Shown: positions 1 to 7,300 of the stretch, in pieces
How the letters are laid out: the number at the start of each line of letters is the position of its first letter
Numbering within the stretch: the first letter of the stretch is position 1
The notes under the pieces: generated by a model
Seen by the model: only the letters and a program-made list of their open reading frames with translations
Databases searched by the model: none
What the model was told of the DNA's origin: nothing
Program-made: the position numbers and the translations under genes
Assembly: GCA_023462275.1 (NCBI GenBank)
Contig: JAEWYD010000253.1
Location: 1 to 10,309, forward strand
Direction: 5' to 3'
Origin: Actinomycetes bacterium
Lineage (GTDB): Bacteria > Actinomycetota > Actinomycetes > Actinomycetales > Cellulomonadaceae
DNA length: 10,309 bases

Positions 1-453
1 CAGCTGGACGCCGGCGGCCGCGACCGCCGCGCCGCCGAGGGCGAACCAGACGTACTGGCTCGGCCGCGTCACGCCGAGCAGGCTCACCGCCGTGACGACG
101 GCCAGCGACGCCCCGGCGTTCACACCGAGGAGGCCGGGATCCGCCAAGGGGTTCCGCGTGACGCCCTGCATGAGCACGCCCGCGGCAGCCAGCGCGCCGC
201 CGGCGAGCAGGCCGATCAGCGTGCGGGGCACCCGGAGCGAGGCGACGGCCACCTGGTCCGCGTCACCCGGGTCGGGGTGCAGGAGGGCGGGCAGGACGTC
301 CTCGAGCGGCACGCGCCGGGCGCCCAGCACGACGCTCGCCACGACCACCGCGCCCAGCACGAGGACGAGCGCCGCGAACCACCAGGACCAGCTGCGCCGG
401 GCGGGCACCGTCCGCGGCCAGCTCGGCACGGCCCGGGTCACCGCACCCGTCAC
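1..453 (-). CDS. FecCD-family iron-siderophore ABC transporter permease (N-terminal part, cut by window edge)
   Basis: The frame is open from a GTG at 453 to the window edge and gives 151 residues, about the first 40-45% of a permease that is usually 330-350 residues long. After a short basic N-terminus (residues 1-20) there is a first membrane segment at about 24-43. The FecCD signature follows: RVPR at 74-77, a small-residue-rich helix at 79-95, then GVLMQGVTRNPLADPGLLG at 92-110 and NAGASLAVV at 112-120, with another hydrophobic segment at about 135-151. The family forms the membrane channel that imports ferric siderophores, vitamin B12 or haem, working with a substrate-binding lipoprotein and an ATPase; those partner genes are not in view and would be expected further left. 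The start is fixed by the GTGA overlap with the stop of the siderophore-interacting protein gene, which implies translational coupling and shared iron control. The family is clear; the exact substrate is inferred from the neighbour. Confidence 0.93.
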   Translation of the reverse strand, partial: MTGAVTRAVPSWPRTVPARRSWSWWFAALVLVLGAVVVASVVLGARRVPLEDVLPALLHPDPGDADQVAVASLRVPRTLIGLLAGGALAAAGVLMQGVTRNPLADPGLLGVNAGASLAVVTAVSLLGVTRPSQYVWFALGGAAVAAAGVQL

Positions 454-1406
454 TGCAGCTCGGCCCTGCCCTGCCGCCAGTAGCCCATGAACGCCACGCG
501 CGACCGGTCGACGCCGTGCGTACCGACGAGCAGACGGCGCAGGCCCCGGATGACCGCGGCCTCGCCGGCGAGCCAGGCGTAGAAGGCCTCGTCCGGCGGC
601 TCCGCAGGGGTCTCCCAGAGCAGCTCGACGTCCACGTCGACGTCCGCGAGCGCCTGTGGCGCCGGCGCGGCCGCCGCCCGGAGCACAGCCGTGGACCGGG
701 CCGCCCAGCCGGCGACGGCCGGCGTCAGGCGCGAGCCGACCTCGGCGTCGAGGCGCGGGAGCCACGTGAGCTCGGCACCCGGGGGCAGGTCGAGCGGCAG
801 GCGGTCCTCGGCGTCGGGGACCTCGACGAAGGCGTGCGCCGTGCGGCCCTCCGGCAGGGACTCGAGGATGGCGGCGATCGCGGGTGCCGCCGTCTCGTCA
901 CCGGCCAGGAGCAGACGCCGCGCTGGGCCCGGCCGGAAGTCGATCCCGACGTGGGAGTGGATGCTGCGCGCGTCGGGCCCGACGAGGATCACCTCGTCGC
1001 CGGGCCGCACCGCGGCCAGCCACCGCGCCGCCGGACCGGGGCCGGAGTGCACCACGAGGTCGATGTCGAGCTCGTGCGCCCAGGGCCGGACCCGCCGCAC
1101 GGTGTAGGTGCGGAACGGGTTGCGCCGGTCGTCCGGCAGCGCGCGCCACCGCTCGTACCAGCGGCCCTCCTCGACCGTCTGCGGGTCATCGAGGTCGGCC
1201 AGGACGCCGTCGGGCAGGGGGAACACGACCTTGACCCGCTGGTCGAGGCCGTCGGTCCCGAAGAGGTCCAGGTCCGGTCCGCCGAGCGTGACGCGCAGGA
1301 AGGACGGACAGAGCCGACGGGTCGCGAGCACGGTCGCCCGGAAGGGCCGGTAGGCGGGCCGGTCGGTCCTCTCCGGCCGCCGGGCCGCACTCGCGTAGGT
1401 AAGCAT
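450..1406 (-). CDS. Siderophore-interacting FAD-binding protein (ferric-siderophore reductase family)
   Basis: This 318-residue protein has the layout of the SIP/ViuB group of the ferredoxin-reductase superfamily, which releases iron from imported siderophores in the cytoplasm by NAD(P)H-dependent reduction. Residues 20-150 form the FAD-binding barrel, with the flavin-contacting motif RTYTVRR at 99-105. Residues 160-318 are the pyridine-nucleotide domain, with GDETAAPA at 169-176, AGEAAVIRGLRRLL at 279-292 and the family's C-terminal GYWRQG at 308-313. The length is slightly above the usual 250-300 because of an Ala/Pro-rich stretch at about 240-255. The ATG at 1406 lies inside a DtxR/IdeR-like box and nearly at a predicted leaderless transcription start; a later in-frame start (the GTG of residue 26) would cut into the barrel. 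The gene is first in an operon with the FecCD permease, which it overlaps by four bases. Iron repression is inferred from the box; the function is well supported by motifs and context. Confidence 0.94.
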   Translation of the reverse strand: MLTYASAARRPERTDRPAYRPFRATVLATRRLCPSFLRVTLGGPDLDLFGTDGLDQRVKVVFPLPDGVLADLDDPQTVEEGRWYERWRALPDDRRNPFRTYTVRRVRPWAHELDIDLVVHSGPGPAARWLAAVRPGDEVILVGPDARSIHSHVGIDFRPGPARRLLLAGDETAAPAIAAILESLPEGRTAHAFVEVPDAEDRLPLDLPPGAELTWLPRLDAEVGSRLTPAVAGWAARSTAVLRAAAAPAPQALADVDVDVELLWETPAEPPDEAFYAWLAGEAAVIRGLRRLLVGTHGVDRSRVAFMGYWRQGRAELQ

Positions 1407-1418
1407 TGCCTAACCTTA
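1400..1418. promoter_or_regulatory. DtxR/IdeR-type iron box upstream of the siderophore operon
   Basis: On the minus strand the 19 bases read TAAGGTTAGGCAATGCTTA. They match the DtxR/IdeR consensus TTAGGTTAGGCTAACCTAA, quoted from memory, at 14 of 19 positions, including an unbroken AGGTTAGGC core. A wider inverted repeat, AGGTAAG at 1397-1403 and CTTACCT at 1415-1421, is centred on the same base (1409). The site covers the start codon and the likely -10 region of the siderophore-interacting protein gene, so an iron-loaded DtxR-family repressor bound here would block transcription. It lies 82 bp before the divergent quinone oxidoreductase gene, and I see no reason to assign that gene to iron control. 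Confidence 0.85.
1413..1418 (-). promoter_or_regulatory. Candidate -10 element for a leaderless siderophore operon transcript
   Basis: The hexamer TAAGGT fits the actinobacterial TANNNT -10 pattern and lies exactly at -12 to -7 if transcription starts at the A of the ATG at 1406. This would make the message leaderless, which is common in Actinobacteria. No convincing -35 hexamer is seen at 16-18 bp spacing. The same bases contain AAGG seven bases before the ATG, so a leadered transcript with a weak ribosome binding site is the alternative. Confidence 0.45.
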
Positions 1419-1500
1419 CCTGAGACCGGCTCGGCCGGGCGACGACCGCCCCCGGGTTTCCCACGGGCGCCACCCGCCCGCCCGGGTGTTGGATCGGACC

Positions 1501-2487
1501 ATGCGCGCTGTCCAGGCGACCGCCCCCGGCGGTCCGGAGGTCCTGTCCGTCGTCGAGCTGCCGGACCCCGCACCGGGCCCCGGCCAGGTCCTCGTCACCG
1601 TCGCCGCGGCCGGCGTGAACTTCATCGACACCTACCGCCGCTCCGGCCGCTACCCGATGCCGTTCCCCCACGTCGTCGGTTCGGAGGGGGCCGGCGAGGT
1701 CACCGCCGTCGGGGACGGCGTCACCGACCTGCGGGTGGGCGACACGGTGGGCTGGGTCGCCGGCACCGACGGGTCGTACGCCGAGCAGGTGCTCGTCGCG
1801 GCGGACCAGGCGATCCCCGTCCCGCCCACGGTCCCGGCCGCGACCGTGGCGGCGGTGCTCCTGCAGGGCATCACCGCCCAGTACCTGGCCGCCGACACGT
1901 TCCCCGTCGGGGCGGGCCAGGACGTGCTCGTCCACGCGGGGGCCGGTGGGGTCGGCCTCCTCCTCACCCAGCTCGCCGTCGCGCGCGGGGCGCGCGTGAT
2001 CACCACCGTCTCCACCGACGAGAAGGCCCAGCTCTCCCGCGCCGCGGGCGCGACGGACGTCATCCGGTACGACCAGCTGGCGGACCTGACGACGGACCTG
2101 CCGGCCCTCGTCCGTGGGCTGACCGGCGGCACCGGCGTCCACACCGTGTTCGACGGCGTCGGCGCGGCGACGTTCGAGGCGTCGCTGGCCAGCCTGCGCC
2201 CCCGCGGCGGCTTGGCGCTGTTCGGCGGCTCGTCCGGCGCGGTCGCACCGCTGGACCCGATGCGGCTGGAGAACCTCGGCTCGCTCTTCCTGACCCGCCC
2301 GAGCATCCGCCACTACACGGCGTCACGGGAGGAGCTCCTCGCCCGCGCGACGGAGCTCTTCGACCGCATCGCCGCCGGCACCCTCGACGTGCGGATCGGC
2401 GCGCGGTTCGCGCTGGCGGACGCCGCCGAGGCGCACCGCGCGCTCGAGGGACGGCGGACCACGGGCAAGGTCCTCGTCGTCCCGTGA
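1501..2487 (+). CDS. Quinone oxidoreductase, zinc-independent medium-chain dehydrogenase/reductase
   Basis: The 328-residue product is a full-length member of the QOR/zeta-crystallin branch of the medium-chain dehydrogenase/reductase superfamily, which transfers hydride from NADPH to quinones or other electrophilic enones in the cytoplasm. Residues 1-120 form the GroES-like catalytic domain, with the family block GVNFIDTYRRSGRYP at 38-52 and VVGSEGAGEV at 58-67. The Rossmann nucleotide domain carries AGAGGVG at 146-152, and the C-terminal TGKVLVV at 321-327 is typical. The zinc-binding cysteines of alcohol dehydrogenases are absent, as expected for QOR. The ATG at 1501 begins the usual MRAV and has GGA seven bases before it; an in-frame GTG at 1486 has no ribosome binding site. 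The aldo/keto reductase gene follows after 43 bp. The family is certain, the physiological substrate unknown. Confidence 0.94.
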   Translation: MRAVQATAPGGPEVLSVVELPDPAPGPGQVLVTVAAAGVNFIDTYRRSGRYPMPFPHVVGSEGAGEVTAVGDGVTDLRVGDTVGWVAGTDGSYAEQVLVAADQAIPVPPTVPAATVAAVLLQGITAQYLAADTFPVGAGQDVLVHAGAGGVGLLLTQLAVARGARVITTVSTDEKAQLSRAAGATDVIRYDQLADLTTDLPALVRGLTGGTGVHTVFDGVGAATFEASLASLRPRGGLALFGGSSGAVAPLDPMRLENLGSLFLTRPSIRHYTASREELLARATELFDRIAAGTLDVRIGARFALADAAEAHRALEGRRTTGKVLVVP

Positions 2488-2530
2488 GGGAGCTGCCGCC
2501 GTCGTCGTCCACCACCGGATCGGAGTGAAG

Positions 2531-3508
2531 ATGGAGCAGGTCAGGCTGGGCGCCAGCGGGCTGCGCGTCTCCCGCATCGTGCTGGGCTGCATGAGCTTCG
2601 GGGAGCCCGACCGGGGTCCGCACCCGTGGACGCTCCCTCCGGCCGAGGCGCGGGCGTACCTCGTGGCGGCGCTCGAGGCGGGCATCACCACCTTCGACAC
2701 CGCGAACGTCTACTCCGCCGGGTCGAGCGAGGAGATCGTCGGAGCCGTGCTCGGCGAGGTCGCGCGCCGCGACGAGATCGTCATCGCCACCAAGGTGCAC
2801 GGCCGGATGGGACCGGGCCCCAACGGAGGCGGGCTCTCGCGAGGTGCCGTCCTCACCCAGGTCGACGCCAGCCTGCGCCGCCTCGGGACCGACTACATCG
2901 ACCTCTACCAGATCCACCGGTTCGACCCGGATACCCCGGTCGAGGAGACGATGGAGGCGCTGCACGACGTCGTCCGGGCCGGCAAGGTGCGCTACCTCGG
3001 GGCGTCCTCGATGTGGACCTGGCAGTTTGCCGCCATGCAGCACGCGGCGGAGCTGGGCGGCTGGACGCCGTTCGTCTCGATGCAGGACCAGTACAACCTC
3101 CTCATGCGCGAGGAGGAGCGCGAGATGCTGCCGTACTGCGCGGCGACCGGAGTCGGCGTCCTGCCGTGGAGCCCGCTCGCCCGTGGCCGCCTCACGCGCG
3201 ACTGGTCCGCCACGAGCACGCGCGGCGAGACCGACGCGTTCGGCCGGAGCCTCTACACCGCCGACGAGGACGCGAACCGTCGCATCGTCGACGCGGTCGC
3301 CGCGGTGGCCGCCGAGCGCGGCGTCCCCCGCGCGCAGGTCGCCCTCGCGTGGGTCCTCGCGCAGGACGCGGTGACGGCGCCCATCGTCGGCACGACCAAG
3401 CCGCACCACCTGACGGACGCCGTCGCCGCCCTCGACCTACAGCTCACGGCGGAGGAGCTGCGCCGGCTCGAGGAGCCGTACACCCCCCGGCAGCCGGTCG
3501 GCTTCTAG
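2531..3508 (+). CDS. Aldo/keto reductase
   Basis: The product is a complete 325-residue aldo/keto reductase of the bacterial Tas/YajO-like type, a cytoplasmic TIM-barrel enzyme that reduces aldehydes or ketones with NADPH. The opening EQVRLGASGLRVSRIVLGCM is characteristic. The catalytic tetrad is visible as Asp56 and Tyr61 in FDTANVY, Lys88 in ATKVHG and His129 in YQIHRFD. Cofactor-binding parts are seen in LPWSPLARGRL and in the C-terminal IVGTTKPHHL, followed by the usual LTAEELRRLEEPY end. The ATG at 2531 has GGAG at 2522-2525, five bases upstream; an in-frame GTG at 2525 overlaps that site and is less likely. The gene follows the quinone oxidoreductase by 43 bp without an obvious terminator, so the two are probably one transcript. 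Its stop overlaps the stop of the convergent pheT. The substrate cannot be assigned. Confidence 0.95.
   Translation: MEQVRLGASGLRVSRIVLGCMSFGEPDRGPHPWTLPPAEARAYLVAALEAGITTFDTANVYSAGSSEEIVGAVLGEVARRDEIVIATKVHGRMGPGPNGGGLSRGAVLTQVDASLRRLGTDYIDLYQIHRFDPDTPVEETMEALHDVVRAGKVRYLGASSMWTWQFAAMQHAAELGGWTPFVSMQDQYNLLMREEEREMLPYCAATGVGVLPWSPLARGRLTRDWSATSTRGETDAFGRSLYTADEDANRRIVDAVAAVAAERGVPRAQVALAWVLAQDAVTAPIVGTTKPHHLTDAVAALDLQLTAEELRRLEEPYTPRQPVGF
3505..3508. other. Shared CTAG: overlapping convergent stop codons
   Basis: The palindrome CTAG supplies the TAG stop of the aldo/keto reductase (3506-3508, plus strand) and the TAG stop of pheT (3507-3505, minus strand). The two convergent genes therefore overlap by four bases, with no room between them for an intrinsic terminator. 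Transcripts from each side must end inside the opposite gene or by Rho-dependent termination. Confidence 0.95.
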
Positions 3509-6060
3509 GCCCGCAAGGCCCCGCCGTGCCGCTCCGTCACGGCCGCGACCACGGCAGCGCGCACGCCGGCGATCTCGTCGGCCGTGAGCGTGCGGTCGGC
3601 GGCGCGCAGCCGGATCGTGATCGCGACCGACTTGCGCCCTGAACCGACCTGCTCGCCCCGGTACACGTCGAACACGCGCGCGTCCTCGAGCAGCTCGCCT
3701 GCCGCCGCGCGGACCGTGGCGTCGAGGTCGCCGGCCGGGACGGCCTCGTCGACGACGAACGCCAGGTCCTCCTTGGCGAGCGGCTGCCCGGACACCGGGA
3801 CGGCCTGGACGAGCCGCCCCTCACCCGCCGCCACGAGCGCGTCGAGCCGCACCTCGAAGGCCACGGTCCGGGCCGGCAGCCCCAGGTTCTCGCACACCTT
3901 GGGGTGCAGCTCGCCGGCGTGACCCACGAGCTCGCCGTCGGGCAGGGTCAGGGTGGCGCAGCGACCCGGGTGCCACGGCCCGAACGGCTCGTTGCGGACC
4001 CGGACCTCCGCGCCCGCCGTGCGCGCCACGAGCAGCGCGGCCGCGACGGCGTCCGACCAGTCGTAGGGCCGCGCCGGGCCGGCCCAGCCGGCGCTCTCGC
4101 GGTGACCGACCATCACGCCGGCGACCCGACGCGGCTGGCTCGGCAGCGCGGCGTCCAGTGCGGCGAGGTCGGCGTCCGACGGACGGTCCGTGACCGGCGG
4201 ACGGGGGGCGACGCCCGCGCCCCGCTCCCGGTACGCGCGCCCGATCTCGAACACGGCGACGTCGGTGAGACCGCGGCCCAGGTTGACCCGGACACCGTCC
4301 ACGAGCGTCGCGAGCACGGTGGTCCGCAGGAGGGGCAGCGCGTCGTTGAGCGGGTTCAGCACCCGCACCGCGTCGCGGCGCGTGCAGTCGGCGGGCAGGA
4401 GCAGCTGGTCGAAGCGCTCCGCCCCGACGAACGGGTACGTCAGGACCTCCGTCATCCCGTGCTCGGCGAGGGCGCGCGCGACCGACCTGCGCACCCGCTG
4501 GCCATGGCTGAGCCCGCGGCCCGAGGGCGCGACCGGCAGGACCGACGGCATCCGGTCGTAGCCGTGCAGGCGCGCGACCTCCTCCACGAGGTCGATCGGG
4601 GCGGTGAGGTCGGGCCGCCACGTGGGCGGCGTCACCGTCAGCACGTCGTCGCCGGCGACGGCGCAGCCGATCCGCTCGAGCGCACCGCGCACCTCCTGCG
4701 GGGGGTACGGCATGCCGACGATCCGCGCGGGGAAGTCGACCGGCATGGTGACGGCCGGGACCGGCGGCACCGCGTCGACGTCCGTGACCTCGGGGTCGAC
4801 CGAGCCGCCGCCCAGCTGGACGAGCAGGTCGATCGCCCGCTGCACGGCGAGCGGCGGCAGGGCCGTGTCCACCCCACGCTCGAAGCGACGGGACGCCTCC
4901 GACCCGAGCTTGTGGCGGCGCGCTGTCCGGGCGATCGAGACCGGGTCGAAGTGGGCACCCTCGAGGAGGACGTCCACCGTCGCCTCGGAGACCTCGGTGC
5001 TGGCCCCGCCCATGACGCCCGCGAGCCCGATGACGCGCGAGCCCGGGACGCCGTCCGGCGAGTCGGTGATGAGCAGGTCCTCCGCGTCGAGCACCCGGTC
5101 GACGCCGTCGAGCGTCTCCAGGCGCTCGCCCGGGCGGGCGCGCCGCACGACGATCGGCGCGGCGACGCGTGCCAGGTCGTAGGCGTGCAGCGGCTGGCCG
5201 AGCTCGAGCATGACGTAGTTCGTCACGTCGACGGCCAGCGAGATGGGCCGCATCCCGGCCTGGGTCAGCCGTCGCTTCAGCCACGCCGGGCTCTGCGCCG
5301 CGGAGTCGACGCCGCGGACCACGCGGGCGACGAACCGGTCGCACCCGACGTGCCCGCGGATCGGGGCCTCGTCCGCCACCTCGACCGTGAAGCCCGCGGG
5401 CGTCGCCGCCGGCACCGCCAGGTCCGCCGGGTCGCGGAAGGGCTGGCCCGTGGCGTGCGCGTACTCGCGCGCGATGCCCCGGACCGAGAAGCAGTAGCCG
5501 CGGTCCGGTGTGACGTTGACCTCGACCGTCTTCTCGCCCAGCCCGAGGAGCTCGATGGCGTCCTGCCCGGGGCGGAGGTCGGCCGGGTCGAAGCCGTGCT
5601 CGGTGAGCACGATGATCCCCGAGTGGTCGTCGCCGAGGCCCAGCTCGCGCGACGAGCAGATCATGCCGTCCGATACGTGGCCGTAGGTCTTGCGCGCGGC
5701 GATCGGGAAGGGCCCCGGCAGCACCGCACCGGGCAGCGAGACCACGACCCAGTCGCCCGCCGCGAAGTTGTGCGCGCCGCACACGATGCCGCGCGACGGC
5801 GGGACCTCGCCCGACGGGTCGGTCTCGTTGTGCTCCGGGCCCACGTCGACGCGGCACCAGTGGATGACCTTGCCGTTCTTCTGCGGCTCACCCACCTCCG
5901 ACAGGACGCGGCCGACGACGAGCGGCCCGGTCACGTCGGAGCCGTGGATGCCCTCCTCCTCCAGGCCCACGCGCACGAGCGCGGCGGCGACGTCCTCCGC
6001 CGTCGTGCCCGGGACGAGCTCGACCGACTCGGCGAGCCAGGTCAGCGGTACGCGCGGCAT
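3505..6060 (-). CDS. pheT: Phenylalanyl-tRNA synthetase beta subunit
   Basis: The 851-residue product is full length for the bacterial-type beta chain, which pairs with PheS as an (alpha-beta)2 enzyme charging tRNA-Phe and removing misactivated tyrosine. After the N-terminal MPRVPLTWLAE comes the OB-fold tRNA-binding domain (about 42-155, with GIVCGAHNF at 91-99 and DGMICSSRELGLG at 131-143). The B3/B4 editing region spans about 235-400, with VDVTNYVMLELGQPLHAYDL at 277-296 and SEASRRFERGVD at 387-398. The B5 domain (about 435-510) contains RPDLTAPIDLVEEVARLHGYD at 482-502. The catalytic-like core follows, and the C-terminal anticodon-binding FDX-ACB domain covers about 756-848, with FDVYRGEQVGSGRKS at 797-811. 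The ATG at 6060 shares its A with the pheS stop (TGATG), so translation is coupled; the longer open frame upstream only overlaps pheS. No break or missing domain is seen. Confidence 0.98.
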   Translation of the reverse strand: MPRVPLTWLAESVELVPGTTAEDVAAALVRVGLEEEGIHGSDVTGPLVVGRVLSEVGEPQKNGKVIHWCRVDVGPEHNETDPSGEVPPSRGIVCGAHNFAAGDWVVVSLPGAVLPGPFPIAARKTYGHVSDGMICSSRELGLGDDHSGIIVLTEHGFDPADLRPGQDAIELLGLGEKTVEVNVTPDRGYCFSVRGIAREYAHATGQPFRDPADLAVPAATPAGFTVEVADEAPIRGHVGCDRFVARVVRGVDSAAQSPAWLKRRLTQAGMRPISLAVDVTNYVMLELGQPLHAYDLARVAAPIVVRRARPGERLETLDGVDRVLDAEDLLITDSPDGVPGSRVIGLAGVMGGASTEVSEATVDVLLEGAHFDPVSIARTARRHKLGSEASRRFERGVDTALPPLAVQRAIDLLVQLGGGSVDPEVTDVDAVPPVPAVTMPVDFPARIVGMPYPPQEVRGALERIGCAVAGDDVLTVTPPTWRPDLTAPIDLVEEVARLHGYDRMPSVLPVAPSGRGLSHGQRVRRSVARALAEHGMTEVLTYPFVGAERFDQLLLPADCTRRDAVRVLNPLNDALPLLRTTVLATLVDGVRVNLGRGLTDVAVFEIGRAYRERGAGVAPRPPVTDRPSDADLAALDAALPSQPRRVAGVMVGHRESAGWAGPARPYDWSDAVAAALLVARTAGAEVRVRNEPFGPWHPGRCATLTLPDGELVGHAGELHPKVCENLGLPARTVAFEVRLDALVAAGEGRLVQAVPVSGQPLAKEDLAFVVDEAVPAGDLDATVRAAAGELLEDARVFDVYRGEQVGSGRKSVAITIRLRAADRTLTADEIAGVRAAVVAAVTERHGGALRA

Positions 6061-7151
6061 CAGATCTCCATCCCGAACTGCTGCGAGAAGCGGACGTCGC
6101 CCTCGACCATGTCCCGCATGTCCTTGACCCCGTGCCTGAACATCAGGGTCCGTTCCACGCCCATGCCGAAGGCGAACCCGGTGTAGACGTCGGGGTCGAT
6201 GCCCGCAGCGCGGATGACGTTGGGGTGCGTCATGCCGCACCCGCCCCACTCGATCCAGCCGGTGCCCGAGCAGGTGCGGCAGGCCGGGTCCGCCCCGCCG
6301 CACACGAAGCAGCGCAGGTCCATCTCCGCGCTCGGCTCGGTGAACGGGAAGTACGAGGGCCGCAGGCGCGTGACGGCGTCGGGCCCGAACATCGCGCGGG
6401 CGAAGTGGTCGAGCGTCCCCTTCAGGTGCGCCATCGTCAGCCCGCGGTCGATCGCGAGGCCCTCGATCTGGTGGAACACCGGGGTGTGGGTCGCGTCCAG
6501 CTCGTCCGTGCGGAAGGTCTTGCCCGGGCAGACGACGTAGATCCCTCGGCCCTCCTCGATCAGGGCGGCCGAACGCTCGAGCATCGCGCGGGCCTGCACC
6601 GGTGAGGTGTGGGTCCGCAGCAGGATGCCGGAGCCGGCCGGCGCCACGAAGAAGGTGTCCTGCATGGCCCGAGCCGGGTGGTCCGGGTCGAAGTTGAGCG
6701 CGTCGAAGTTGTGCCACTCCGTCTCGACCTCAGGGCCCTCCGCGACCTCCCAGCCCATCGCGACGAACACGTCGGACATCCGCTCGGCGAGGCTCTGGAG
6801 CGGGTGCCGCGCGCCCGTCTGCCGGCGCTCGACGGGCAACGTGACGTCGACCGACTCCTCGACGAGGACGCGGGCGTCGCGCTCCGCCTCGAGCTCGGCG
6901 TGGCGTGCCGCCAGGGCCGCGTTGACGCGGCCGCGTGCCGGGCCCACCAGTCGGCCGGCCGCCGCCTTCTCGGCGGCGTCGAGGCCCCCGATCGAGCGGT
7001 TCGCGAGCGCGAGGGGGCTGCGGTCCCCGGCGTGCGCGAGCCGCACGGCCTTCAGCGCGTCGAGGTCGGGCGCTGCGGCGGCCGCAGCGAGCGCGGCCTC
7101 GACCGCCGCCTGGATGCCGTCGACGTCCAGGGGTGAGAGCTGATCAGACAT
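6060..7151 (-). CDS. pheS: Phenylalanyl-tRNA synthetase alpha subunit
   Basis: The 363-residue product is the catalytic chain of phenylalanyl-tRNA synthetase. Residues 1-95 form the N-terminal coiled-coil arm that contacts tRNA. The class II catalytic core starts at RHPLQ (115-119), contains FDALNFDPDHPARAMQDTFF at 149-168, LLRTHTSPVQARAM at 177-190 and the motif 2 region KTFRTDELDATHTPVFHQIEG at 211-231. Motif 3 lies in GFAFGMGVER (325-334), where Ala327 is at the place of the pocket alanine that in E. coli PheS limits the size of the accepted amino acid. Before motif 3 there is a four-cysteine insertion, Cys281, Cys284, Cys291 and Cys294, that looks like a zinc knuckle; such cysteines occur in PheS of several phyla. 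The ATG at 7151 is preceded by GGAAGG with a four-base gap. pheT follows by a one-base overlap. A hairpin-bearing 149-bp spacer separates this gene from the 2H phosphoesterase gene upstream. Confidence 0.98.
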   Translation of the reverse strand: MSDQLSPLDVDGIQAAVEAALAAAAAAPDLDALKAVRLAHAGDRSPLALANRSIGGLDAAEKAAAGRLVGPARGRVNAALAARHAELEAERDARVLVEESVDVTLPVERRQTGARHPLQSLAERMSDVFVAMGWEVAEGPEVETEWHNFDALNFDPDHPARAMQDTFFVAPAGSGILLRTHTSPVQARAMLERSAALIEEGRGIYVVCPGKTFRTDELDATHTPVFHQIEGLAIDRGLTMAHLKGTLDHFARAMFGPDAVTRLRPSYFPFTEPSAEMDLRCFVCGGADPACRTCSGTGWIEWGGCGMTHPNVIRAAGIDPDVYTGFAFGMGVERTLMFRHGVKDMRDMVEGDVRFSQQFGMEI

Positions 7152-7232
7152 GGTGCCTTCCGTGGGCGTGCGGAACGGGGGTCACGAGTGGCTCAGGCCC
7201 GCAGCGGCCGGTGGGATCGTCCGGATCTCCGT

Positions 7233-7264
7233 GCGCGATCAGTCGCGCGGCCCGCCTGCGGGCC
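7233..7264 (-). other. Two abutting perfect hairpins in the pheS upstream spacer
   Basis: Within the 149-bp spacer 7152-7300, GCGCGA and TCGCGC (7233-7248) enclose the loop TCAG. Directly beside it, GGCCCG and CGGGCC (7249-7264) enclose CCTG. Both stems are perfect six-base pairs with four-base loops. They lie 82 bases or more before the pheS start on the same strand. No run of T follows on the minus strand, so neither is a classical intrinsic terminator, and no T-box element is visible. Function is unknown; options include a weak terminator for the upstream gene, an attenuation-like leader or an RNA-processing site. The rest of the spacer shows only the pheS ribosome binding site at 7156-7161. 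Confidence 0.5.
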
Positions 7265-7300
7265 GGCTAAATCGGAGGCTTGTCCGGGACGGCACGGCCC

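Noticed and set aside
516..2528. A 670-codon plus-strand open frame opposite the siderophore-interacting protein gene and across the quinone oxidoreductase gene
   Set aside because: Its translation is Arg/Gly/Pro-rich with no domain, and it runs antisense or out of frame to two genes with clear motifs. Such frames are expected at this GC content.
3904..6186. A 760-codon plus-strand open frame opposite pheT
   Set aside because: The composition is Arg/Asp/Val-rich antisense shadow with no recognisable fold; pheT on the other strand is intact over the whole stretch.
6061..6717. In-frame upstream extension of pheT that would give a 1070-residue protein
   Set aside because: The extension lies in another frame over pheS and is low-complexity; the family N-terminus MPRVPLTWL begins at 6060 and couples to the pheS stop.
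7152..7300. A T-box riboswitch upstream of pheS
   Set aside because: I find no conserved T-box sequence or antiterminator-like element on the minus strand of this spacer.
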